Shown here in pieces: positions 11,031 to 21,239 of a stretch of 64,000 bases of DNA; position 1 is the first letter of the stretch; each line of letters begins with the position of its first letter. Made by a program: the position numbers and the translations under genes. The notes beneath the pieces are model-generated. The model worked only from the letters and a program-made list of their open reading frames with translations, did no database searches and was not told the DNA's origin. The DNA is from Tetraselmis striata (Eukaryota > Chlorophyta > Chlorodendrophyceae > Chlorodendrales > Chlorodendraceae), in contig VCJN01003259.1 in NCBI GenBank assembly GCA_006384855.1, forward strand, positions 415,670 to 479,669, read 5' to 3'.

Positions 11031-11790
11031 CGGGAGGCAAGACCAGCTTGTCGCCCATAAAGCTGCGCAAAAAGCATTCCAAGAAGCGCGGGCCGAGTCC
11101 TCCTTCAAGATGGCGATAGAGTTGGAGGACGACGACCCCTTCCAGACGCCTAAGCCGAAACGCGAAGCCACGTCAAGCCGTCAGGCGCCTTCGGGTGCCG
11201 TTGGTGGGAGTCGCAGGGCCACATCTTCCCGTGGCGGTGCCGCATCTCCGCCTCCCCGACCCGCATTTCCACCTATGGAGGCAAGAGCAGCAGCTTGTAG
11301 CCCAATAAGCTGCGCAAAAAGCATTCCAAGAAGCGTGGGCCGACTCCTCCTTTAAGATGGCGAAAGAGTTGGAGGACGACGACCCCTTCCAGACGCCTAA
11401 GCCGAAACGCGAAGCCCCGTCAAGCCGTCAGGCGCCTTCGGGTGCCGCCGGTGGGAGTCGCAGGGCCACATCTTCCCGTGGCGGTGCCGCATCTCCGCCT
11501 CATCCCCGACCCGCATCTCCGCCTATGGAGGCAAGAGCAGCAGCTTGTCGCCCATTAAGCTGCGCAAGAAGCATTCCAAGAAGCGTGGGCCGACTCCTCC
11601 TTTAAGATGGCGAAAGAGTTGGAGGACGACGACCCCTTCCAACGCCTAAGCCGAAACGCGAAGCCCCGTCAAGCCGTCAGGCGCCTTCGGGTGCCGCTAA
11701 TGGGAGTCGCAGGGCCACATCTTCACGTGGCGGTGCCGCATCTCCGCCTCCCCGACCCGCATCTCCGCCTAAGGAGCCCTCATCTCGGGA
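11031..11790 (+). repeat. tandem array of about 250-bp coding-like unit, 3 copies
   Basis: Units begin CTGCGCAAAAAGCATTCCAA at 11062, 11310 and 11560. Each encodes a similar peptide: an AAQKAFQEA-like helix, MAKELEDDDPFQTPKPKREA, then Ser/Arg/Pro-rich sequence. Spacing is about 248-250 bp, and each copy ends in its own stop, so no continuous protein is made. It looks like an internally repeated ORF that has decayed, probably from a mobile element. The recurrent string GCATCTCCGCC is shared with the ORF region upstream. Confidence 0.8.
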
Positions 11791-12151
11791 CGCGAAGCCC
11801 GCACCGCCGCCTGCGCCGACATCTCGCCCCAACGCCGCGTCGCTGTCAGCAGGGTTCAGGGGTAGCATCTCGTTGCGACGAACACAATCTCTGAGGTCGG
11901 CGATAGACTCGTAGGCCCGGGGCGTCTTCTCTGCGCGAGTGAGGCTCGATTTCCAGGCTTGAAACGCTTGAAACGCAGTCGCCATGCCCTCGCGTCCGCA
12001 ATCTTCCAAGGTGAGGCGGATAGTACTTTACGCGACTGAGGGCGCGAAGAGGACACGCCGATGTGCCATTTCTAGTACTCTCGTATAGTATTGCATTGCA
12101 CCTGAAATGTGACCGAAAAATGGGTACATATCCCAGCCTAAGCGATCACGT

Positions 12152-12206
12152 GGGGGGCACATTTTTGAGTCCAGGAATTGGACCGTTTTGACTCAAAAAT
12201 GTGCCC
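12152..12206. repeat. palindrome related to 7737-7801
   Basis: Arms GGGCACATTTTTGAGTCC and GACTCAAAAATGTGCCC. Shares the GAGTCC/GGACTC ends with the palindrome at 7737-7801. Confidence 0.6.
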
Positions 12207-12469
12207 TGTACCCCCTTGCCTACCTCCATTTGAAATAGGGGTTTTCGTACCGAAATTTTACAACCTACGGTCATAACAGGTTTTTATTGTAAAATACGGT
12301 CGTTTATTTATTCACACCCCCCCCCCCCCCCCTGAGATTCGCGCGTACCTGTACCTGTAAGGCTGTAATTTCTTCGTTATTCATCTATATCCGGCCTGCC
12401 AGCAATCGAAATCAACACACCAGCGAAAAGAACACCGACATAATAACTTTTTTTATTTTTCGCATCCAC

Positions 12470-12515
12470 GACAGGACTGGCAACAGCGAAACCCTTGCAG
12501 CGTCTCTACGACGGC
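12470..12515 (+). repeat. partial copy of the 54033-54165 foldback repeat
   Basis: GAAACCCTTGCAGCGTCTCT plus ACGACGGCC is identical at 54133-54161. The preceding GACAGGACTGGCA is a close match to 54116-54129. Confidence 0.7.
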
Positions 12516-12688
12516 CGTTAATTAAAGCAGGGATACAGCTAGGGAAAGCCCCCCCGGGTAGGCGACGTGCCGTTGTAGCCGACAAGCAAATTGCCGGAAA
12601 AACAAATTGCCGAAGCATTATGCAAGACTAATTGAACTCCAGTGACGGAATTTCCAACACTGTTGGATCGCCGTCTAACACACTGTCA

Positions 12689-13280
12689 TCAAAATACCCG
12701 GCACTGACCACGAAAGGTCCACCTTGCCTGTTTGGGCGTCGGCCCATTTACAGTTGTGCAAATTTGGGCAAGCCCCATCCCGCGGAGCAAAGCGATTTTA
12801 GGAGAGCGATAATGTTTACGTGTGCAACAAAAAAGGCAATGTGAGGGATGGGAGGGTCCGACGCTATAACTGGAAAATTTCCCATTCCTAGGGAAATCCA
12901 GGGCGCCATGAAGGGAGGGAGGGACCCCGCCCAAAATAAAGGCAGTTAAGTCCTTGGGTAGTGTAGACGACGCAATAATAACCTGACTACTAAGAGTAAA
13001 ATCCCTAAACTCCGGAACTAACACCCCCAAATTATGACGGTGATACCCCCGCCGCGGGCACTCCACCAACATATGTCATAGTCTAAGATTCACTTCCGCC
13101 ACATGCAAGGCGTAGTGTTCCAAGAAATCGCTCAGGCATGGCATGAATCCGGGCGAATCGGCGGGCAGTGGGAAATACTTGGGTGCGTAATTGTATCATA
13201 TTGTGCAGCCCGGCCACAGCCCTGCGGGACACCCGTACCGTATTGTGGCAACGGGTTTGACGCATAACACGCCTAGACAT
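12689..13280 (-). pseudogene. possible non-LTR retrotransposon 3' remnant
   Basis: Two adjacent minus-strand ORFs, 13083-13280 and 12689-13072, are separated by stops. Near the junction the reading ACGGSE...HMLVECPRRG resembles the C...H(M/V)L..CP motif that often follows the reverse-transcriptase domain of LINEs. Upstream is RTQVFPTARRFARIHAM, of ordinary protein character. No catalytic reverse-transcriptase motif (YADD-type) is present. This is a resemblance only. Confidence 0.25.
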
Positions 13281-13316
13281 ATATACCTCATGTGTTAATA
13301 CGGACTAACTTTACCG

Positions 13317-14057
13317 ACGATTCGTAATAATGCGCCCACATCAATGTCTCAACTGTTTAAGCGACATTGCGCGCGGCTAGTGACCTCAAGTGGAAGGTGC
13401 CCCCCCCCCCCCCCCTGCCCCCCCCCCACAAATAGCCCTTTTGGTATGTTCGTCCTATCTAGTCGATGCACCGCACAGTCCCCGACGTCCACGTGTTAGG
13501 GTTCGCCCGACTTCGCTAACCTGCGAAATGGGCTATACATGTATTCAACCAACATAGCCTTCTGAACGAGCCAGTAGCAGACTTTTGTCTTCACGTCCTC
13601 GCTAATATATTGTGACATAATAAATATATGATTGCGATCTTATCACCGCTAGTTTACCGATAGTCGGTACTAACCTGCCTAGTAGGATACAGGGGTGGGA
13701 TGAAAACACGGCCGAGCACCGCCGTTTCAAGTTCTTCCCACCCACGCGGAATGAATCGAGTTACAGCAGTATATGACTAGCTACCATTGTTATAACTAAT
13801 TATTGTCCAAGCAGCAAGCAAATTATTTATATCATTAATAAATAAAAATAACTGAGACTGTGGTTCCGTCATCACGTAGTACTTTACCTTCACCCGACTC
13901 TACCCCGTGGTGTACACTACAATGACGTCATTCCACAGGGGAGATAAGGAGATACCAGCAGCGACTAGTCGTTCGGCTACCCTCTGATCCGCCTAATCCT
14001 GACCTGCTGTCGGCGCCTGGTGCTTGCGGTGCACTTTCTTGTCGGCATCAGAATCCG
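13317..14057 (+). repeat. large dispersed repeat, copy 2
   Basis: Second copy of 5796-7253 without the central 0.7 kb. It ends about 120 bp before the Hv1 start codon, so it forms the upstream region of that gene and may carry its promoter or displace it. Confidence 0.85.
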
Positions 14058-14175
14058 TTTACGCACAAGTATTTGGTAGTCGCGTCGACGAAGCAGATAG
14101 GAGTGCTGCGTTCAACCCGTCCGGCTACTGCGTACTAAGGAGGCCACTACGATACCTCAGCAGCACGCGAGCGAG

Positions 14176-15328
14176 ATGGAGCGTAGCGGCTCATCCGCCA
14201 AGGCGATTAAGCCGGTCCGGCTGGATCGGAAGAGCATGACGGTGGGTGCCAGGCCGCGGTCTGCGGCGGGCCAACGGGGACCTACACCGCGACGTCTCGC
14301 TGAACGTCGGCGGCGGCTCGTGTTGCACTGCGCAGGTGCTGGACCGCCAGCTCAGCATTGCTTTGAAGCGTGAGCAGAGCGCCAAGCGCCTGCAGCAGCA
14401 GCAGAGCGGCGGCCGACCGGCCAAGGAGCAGCCGGAAGGGAAGGGGGCAGTGGAGGGGGCGGAGGAGGAGGAGGTGAAGCACCACTGGCGCCGCCGCCTG
14501 TTGCACTTCCTGCACATCCGATGGGTGCACACCACCATGACGGCGCTGCTCATCCTGGATCTCATCACCGTGGTGGTGCGCTGCCCCTTCCCCCTGACCC
14601 ACGCGCAACATACGCGCCGAGATCACTCGCAAGGATACTATTTACAAGACGACGATGGTGGTGGCGACAGCGACTGCGTTAAGTATCACCAGGAGGCTGG
14701 TCCTCCGAAAACTCGCATCATTAAACAGGCAGAGAGGATGGTATGCGACGTCTGAGATGATGCTGGTCTGCGTCTCCAGGCCTCGCTGGAGCTGCAGATA
14801 CAGAGCTCCGAAAAGGAGGGCCAGGCAAAATCGATTTGCCTACATGCGTATGAGTCGGGCTACGCTATGCCGCCCTACCTGGAGAACAACACGACGTGCA
14901 ACCCGGACGGCCAGCACGCCTGCGACTACACGGAGCAGGAGCCGTATCACATGGCGCACACGCTACACTCCGCGGAGCTGGGCCTCGCGTACACCAGCAT
15001 AGCCATCCTGAGCACCTTTCTCCTGGAGAATCTGGCTATGGTGGCAGCACTCGGCTGGAACTTCTTTCGGCACTTTTTCTTTGTGCTTGACATCGTGGTG
15101 GTCGCCGTGTCGCTGGCTTTGGAGATAGTTGCTGTTGCAAGTGCGCACCTAGAGCTGACCGTCGGCAACATTCTCATCGTCGCCCGCATGTGGCGCTTCT
15201 TCCGCGTGGCGCACGGCATATACTTTCTGGAGCACAGCGAGGAGGCAGCGCACGAGGTCGATGATAAAGATGCGGGTGACTCCATGGGCAAGAAGCAAAG
15301 CCAAGTTGAGAACGGCACAACAGTATGA
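14176..15328 (+). CDS. HVCN1-like: voltage-gated proton channel (Hv1 type)
   Basis: Membrane channel that lets H+ leave the cell when the membrane depolarises. Exons 14176-14241, 14336-14575 and 14780-15328 (GT-AG, phase 0) give 284 residues. Four membrane helices form a voltage sensor without a pore domain. S1 runs from about 87 to 102 with Asp97 (ALLILDLITVV), at the place of the proton-selectivity Asp of known Hv1 proteins. S2 is about 172-192 with Glu185, and S3 about 199-217 with Asp206. S4 is about 230-246 with R238-M-W-R241-F-F-R244, matching the family signature RxWRxxR. The S1-S2 loop is long (about 65 residues) and has two or three Cys. The N-terminus is Gln- and Glu-rich; the C-terminus is short and acidic. 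The donor of intron 2 could shift by three or six bases. Confidence 0.88.
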
Positions 15329-17399
15329 GTCCATGTCTGCCAAATTGAACTCTGAGCTCCAGGCTGCTTTACGGTACATGCAATACGAGGCTTGCGGTGT
15401 GTATACAGACGTAGGTAGGCGGAACGTATGGCCAGACAACCAGCCGTATTGTTCCAATCATGTGCAGTGCGTCGCAGTTGTCAAATTTGTCAAATTCAGA
15501 CCACTGTGGGCAAGCTAGCTAGTACATGTACTAGTATGTTAAGAACATTATTATTCACAAGTTTCATAAATCTGTGACAGGTTCACTGCGCCAGGAGTGC
15601 AAAAAGCGGCTACTGCGTTGCAATCTTGAGCGATTTTGAGTTGCGCCGCCTGGGCTAGTAATATTATTCTACAAACATCGGTCCGCTCAATGTATGCAGT
15701 ATGCCCACTGAAGAGTGGCCCACTGCAAAACATGCTATAGAACTCGCACCTTGTCCAGTTTCGAGTCACTCTCCATCGAGGCATGGAAGTGTCACTTTTT
15801 CCCACAGCTCCCATTAACGCTGCTCAAACCAAAGGCCTTCGGACAGCCAAGAGAACTCGGCTTGGCGAATTACGCGTTTGCCACTGCGTATCAACACTGA
15901 ATTCCCTGCTACCAGACCGACTGACATGATGAGATTGAAATGTGATTCTCCAGATGACATATTAGATCCTTTCATCCAGCGCGCATTGTCATGCTGTGGC
16001 ACATCAGGAATTACAAACTGGTGCGATTCTATTGTACTACTGCATCACCGTAACAATGGTGGATGCTGCGATGCTGCCAAATTGCGATATATAGCAACAC
16101 GGCAGCCTCAGTCCGTGCTCTTGTGTGTACACTCCCTAGGTGCTAGTGTGCTACTCATTCATGATGAGTGCAGTCATCGAATTACAAACATGTAGATATT
16201 ATGATAAAATCAAGTAATCCGAACTACTTGTAGGGACTACAGGTAGTCGCGTTATCCCCAACAACTGTGGCCGGGATACTGCCGTCAACACATCATACCA
16301 CGACGACGCCATGTCATCGCGGCGGCTGAGGGTCTTCGCGGTCCCCAGTCTGCGAAACTCCTCAGCTAAGTCTGCTGCTTAGTTCCGTGCGCAAGTGCCT
16401 TTGGTCCTTCTGCAGCGCGTCTCCAACGCTGTCCACGGCTGGGTGAACTTACAGCCGATCCGGATCCGGTTCTCCTTGGCCTCCATTTGCTTTGTGAGAC
16501 CACTGTCTCCTGGATGAACGAGCTGGACTGATTGCTTGCTGGGTTCCTGCTTTGGTTGCCCCGGTTTTTGTCTGGTTCTTTTTGGACTACTGTATGAGTA
16601 GGCGATTCTTACCGCCAGTAACATATTATTAATTATTGAATTTGATTTTCAATAATAAGCAGTAAAAAATGTGTGTCTACCGTTGTATTGTCGTTTAAAC
16701 CGGTTGATAGGCTACTATGACGGTGGCGATATCTGAAAATAGCCGCTTTGACGCTATATACTGCTACTACTTTGTTATGAGATAGTCGCCATGGTTGCTC
16801 AATCTGGGAGACTCGAATTAATATTCAGCAGCCGCCCGGAGCAACAATCATTCATGCTGCAGCATTCACCAGCATCGGGACGATATGCTGGTGACGAATC
16901 CAGATACAGGGTAGTCGCTATTTGATGTTACAGTACACCTAGTCGCTGTACGAGTGCACGGGGACGCAGCACGCGCGGCGGCAGGCAGCGCAACAAAAAG
17001 CGTGTAAATAATAAAGCGCACCCCGCATCGTACCTGGAGCGAATCTGCCGTTGTGGGCAACCAGCAAGCAGCGCAGCAGCCGGCAGCCCCACCCCCTGCA
17101 CCGCAGAGTCGGCTCGCAGCTGAGGCGTTTCCCGGGGACCACACACCTGCTCGTCATGTCCAGCTCGCTTGGCTCTGGCGTGCTGGCATCACAGCTGACT
17201 GTGCGCCACAGCGGCTTCGTAGTGCTCGCGGGCTTCAATTGGCGCCGCCCCGCGGCAAAGAGGCAAGTTGTCCCATCAGTGCCGCAACAGCGCAGCGCTG
17301 CTCGACCGTCGACCACCATCGCCCCGGCACCCCCGGGATTCATCCTCAGCGCCCTGGTGTATACCAGCTGTGGCTGTGCAGCTTGACTTCGCGCCTGGC
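15329..17399. other. intergenic spacer between Hv1 and lumen-protein genes
   Basis: No gene recognised. It contains one exact TAGTCGCTA (16912-16920) plus near copies, an AT-rich stretch at 16620-16720, and small ORFs (for example 15878-16195, +) without coding features. 17050-17399 is GC-rich and probably the 5' leader of the next gene. Confidence 0.45.
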
Positions 17400-19239
17400 A
17401 TGGCCGCTACCGGACCGGTCGCTTGTCCCGTGGGCAGGTTTGCTGTGGCGACAGCTGCGCGCTGCGATGGCAATGCGGCGGCGGACAGCAGCCGGCGTGC
17501 CGCGCTGCGGAGCGGAGCGGTAGCGGCGGCCTTGCTCAGTATGGCTCCCCCTCAATTACCCCCCTTCCCCCCTCCCTCATGCATGCCGAGTGTCCGTAGC
17601 TTGCATTCTGGGCAGCTGCCGCCGGCCCCCGCCGGTACCCGTCGGCATGAGGTGGTTGGTGTCTGCCTGCTTGTGCTGCATCGGCCACGCGCCAGCAGCC
17701 CCCGTCGATGCCTCTGCAAGTGCCCTACTATCCTTCGCCCCATCAGAGGTACAGATCATCTGCCCGACTTACGCACTAGGCCGGGCTTGTAGGAATACTG
17801 TGATGACGTCAGGGCCACATGCCCATATGCCAGACGCTTATTTATGCCCAGTGCCAAGAACCAACAACCAGACAGTGAAAAACCTGGGTAGTCCTCTTCT
17901 TACAGGGCCACTCCTGAATGTGGTGTCCTGTGCTTTGCATTCTGTGCTGCCGTTGTCATTCGGTGCCACCCATCCGGGCAAACACCCCAGGCCATGTTCT
18001 CACACTACACTCGTGTGGTCTCATTGCGGGCCAGTAGGGGATTAGTCCGCCGACACTTCGCCAGGACACATCCATCCAACGCCAGGATTACGGGCCCTTG
18101 ACATGCGCACGCATAGCCTGCTCCCGCATGACTCCCCGCCATCTTCCTCCACTGCAGACTTAGTCCTGGCACAGACCCATGCATAGAAACTCTGATGGTG
18201 GTTGGGGGGGGGGGGGGGGGGGGAAGGGACGGGACGGGGGTTTGCTCAGGGCATCACTTGCTGTGGTCCGTCTCCCCACCGCGCTGCGTGCAGTGAGCCG
18301 CGCCGCGGAGGCCGCCAGCAACACCGCCATCTTGCGGGACATCCAGAAGTACCAGGACAAGGACAGCGCGTTCAGCCTGGAGGAGCAGGAGGTGGCGGGG
18401 CGGGACCGGCTGCTGGTGAGCGCGCCCATTGGCCTGCCCTGGTAATGGAAGGGGACGGGGGGTCTCCATGAGAAAGGAGGGGGGGGGGGGGGGGGGGGGG
18501 AAGGCGGGGTTGCACAGGAGAGGCTGTTGTACATGAGAGAGTGAGAGGAGCGCGCGGAGGGGGGTAGATTGCCCGGGGGTATGTCAAGGCAAGGGTGAAA
18601 GCGGTCGAAGATGACAGGAGGGGGCTCGCTAAGGGTGATGCGTAGGCACTGCCGACGCGCTGATCGAGGGGAGCGTATGGTGGGTTGCAGGGCGCGCAGG
18701 CGCAGCTGGCGCAGGTGGGCCGCCTCGCTGCCTCGGGCAGGTACAACGACGCACGGCTACAGCTCCGGGAGGGGCCGATGCGGCGCGTGCGGGCGGACCT
18801 GCGCGCGGTGAATCCCCCCGCCAGGCACCCCGAGCCTTTGATCCTGCCCGCACGCCCAGGATCCCTCGGCGCGCTGCCCCCCCCCCCCCCCCATCCCCAC
18901 TCCCTCCCCCACAACACACACCGTGCTTGACCTTGTCCGCCCTCTTGCGGTTGTCAACACGCCCATAAAAGCCCTTTATAGATGCCCCCAATTGCAGCTG
19001 CGTGCTATTACTAGGAGCATTCGCGCTGGGTCCGCTGTAGCTCCATTATTTATTCAACCTCTGGCAGGTTGGGCGGGCTCGTATCCGCAGTGTTCTCATC
19101 ACTGTGTTGGTGCCCATGCAGGCAGAGCAGGAGTTTGACGGACTGCGCAAGGACACGGGCGACTCGCTGGTATCCCCCCCCCTCCAAAAAAATTACCGCC
19201 TTTGGCTGGGTCCGGTTGTCTGTTATGTTTGTTACCGCC

Positions 19240-19270
<31 letters not shown>

Positions 19271-20637
19271 TTTTCAAAAAGGTTTTCCGAAATTTCAGGA
19301 AAAGCGCCGTTCTCACATAAGCCATGACGTGAACCATGCCCAATGTCTTTGGGAAGTGGCCCGCGCCTCGTCCAGGAAATGCCTCTAGAGGCGGTCGGAG
19401 TACCCGCTCGTGGCGACTAACGCTGCGGCCGCACCCGCTCCCGGCATGAGGAGCGCTGAACACATGACTGCCCTCCTCGAGGCCGTGGCGCCACTGACCA
19501 GCATTGGCATTAACCATCCGCGCCGGCCCAATGTCTCACGCTGCGACGGATGCCTGGACTCGATACCCTTACCATTTGATTTTATTCGTGGGTTCCATAA
19601 GCAAAGAGTAGCTTTGCAGCATCAACTCGGAGTGCCCGAGATACCTTAGTGGTCTTTTATATGAACACACATATATGTATGTATGCTTGTACGTTTGTAT
19701 ATACATATACGTATATATACAGGCGCCGGCGCGGCAATAAGAGCACTGCAAATGAGGGCCCGCCCTGCCTGTCATAAGTCAAATATAAACATATATAAGG
19801 AGGAACTGTATCGAATGTTCTTCTGGGTTGTACGCAAGGCCAGTCTGAGGCTAATTATCAGGGTTCCATATATGGGACGGCACCTCTAAGGGTGCCGACG
19901 TATATCTATAAGCCCTTTCATTATGGTCAGCCTCGAATTCAGATTGTTTGCAGCCCATGTGAACATTCGCTGTAGTTCCGCCACAGTTTCGTCTACATTT
20001 GACCTATGACAGGCAGGGCGGGGCCCTCATGCGCAGTGCTCTTATTACCGCGTCGGCACCCATGCATATATATGACATATATGATATATACGACCCTATG
20101 TACGGTGTGTAGCTGTATAAAAGAAGGCAAGGTTAAACTCGCCCAGCACAAGGCCTAAGGGGTGACTCAGGGGCATCACCCAGCAGGCATCACCCGGCCT
20201 CGATTCGGTACCTGGCTATGGCCCCGTTTAGGGTGGAGTGTGTACACAACTTGGGCACCACAGACAGTGTCATGTGGTAGGTGCCTAGAGAGAGAGAGCA
20301 AGCGAGCTTACATGGAGCTGTAGGTAGCTAGAGGGGATCACCGCCTCCCTGTTGGGTCAGCAGCTGGAGCCCTATGTAGGCATCTGTATATCTGTCGTGT
20401 CTTACCCGGGAGCAGGTAAACAACGATAGATGTTCAGAGGACCCGCTGTGCGGTCACGGGGATGCTGATGCCGTTGGTGCGGGTGCTGCTGACGCCCGTC
20501 AGGTGAGCGCAATCGAGGCGCTGGACCAGGGGCTCAAGGCGCAGCTCCCACCGGACGAGCTGGGCAAGCTGCTGGAGGGCGTGTCGGCGGCGGTGGACGC
20601 GGTGCAGGCAGAGCTTGTCTTGCCCGACTCGCCCTAA
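17400..20637 (+). CDS. probable thylakoid lumen protein with twin-arginine signal
   Basis: Exons 17400-17538, 18294-18415, 18691-18807, 19122-19169 and 20503-20637 join in one frame to 186 residues. The N-terminus looks like a plastid transit peptide followed by a Tat signal: S31-R32-R33-A-A-L36, then a hydrophobic stretch to about residue 47, then A51-E52-A53 as a likely cleavage site. Tat signals of this kind direct folded proteins into the thylakoid lumen. The mature part (about 133 residues) is all helix-forming: DIQKYQDKD, GRYNDARLQLREGP, RVRADLRA, EALDQGLKAQL. It could be a small four-helix bundle like PsbQ-type proteins, but I do not recognise the family. Another small exon inside intron 1 (about 17600-17750) cannot be excluded. 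Introns 1, 2 and 4 contain poly-G tracts (20, 22 and 28 nt) and intron 3 a poly-C tract. Intron 4 carries two inverted-repeat elements. Confidence 0.65.
19240..19267 (+). repeat. poly-G tract (28 nt)
   Basis: Uninterrupted run of 28 G in intron 4 of the lumen-protein gene, about 70 nt after the donor. Confidence 0.9.
19721..19885 (+). mobile_element. MITE-like element, copy 1
   Basis: About 165 bp. The left end is GCGCCGGCGCGGCAATAAGA and the right end resembles its reverse complement (GACGGCACC). The internal landmarks CTGCCTGTCATA, AGTCAAAT and CGAATGTTCTT are shared with the other four copies. It has no ORF and lies in intron 4 of the lumen-protein gene. Confidence 0.7.
19890..20061 (-). 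mobile_element. MITE-like element, copy 2 (opposite orientation)
   Basis: About 172 bp, tail to tail with copy 1. The outer end CTCTTATTACCGCGTCGGCA is the reverse complement of the family terminus. The inner end starts GGGTGCCGACG, so it carries terminal inverted repeats of its own. Confidence 0.75.
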
Positions 20638-20769
20638 AGGCAAAGCGCACGGAAGATAAAAGACAAAGGGAGGGGAATTGTTGGGGAGTGGCTGCCTTTT
20701 GTGGTGCATGTACTGCTAAAGTACTGTGACAGAGTTCCGCATTGCCCTTCCAAAGATGACATGCAACGG

Positions 20770-20835
20770 GCCAAGCCGACCCTGTGCGGGTGCATGCAGT
20801 CGGCCCGTGAGACAGCCAGCCTGCGGCAGGCCCAG
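20770..20835 (+). repeat. dispersed repeat family A, copy 3
   Basis: GCCGACCCTGTGCGGGTGCA, TGCAG and GACAGCCAGCCTGCG match the order seen in copies 1 and 4. Confidence 0.5.
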
Positions 20836-21239
20836 GATTAAGCGGTCGCAACGCATTTTAAAGGCACTACAGCCCCTCTGCGCGAACCACGCGGCGTGCG
20901 AGCGCCATCCGAGGGCAAATGCCGCCACACGCCGCAACATTACCCGGAGCTCCCACGGCGCTTGGCCGGATCAGCAGGGGCGCCACACGGCGAATTCATT
21001 GCACGCCGCCGTGGGAGTCATGTCCCCTTCAACCCATCTGCTCTCCTCTCTGTCTCTCTCTCTCCCCCGCCGCCGCCACGCTTCCCACCTGCACAGCAGT
21101 CAAACCTGTGGCCGCTACTTGTCAGAGGCCGCTGGGGGCGGGCGGGGGGGGGGGGGGGGGAATTCGATGTTGGTTGTGGCTGACAGCCTGGTCCGCTGCA
21201 TGCCTGATGCTGCGGACCTAACAAGCCGAGTAGGCAGAC

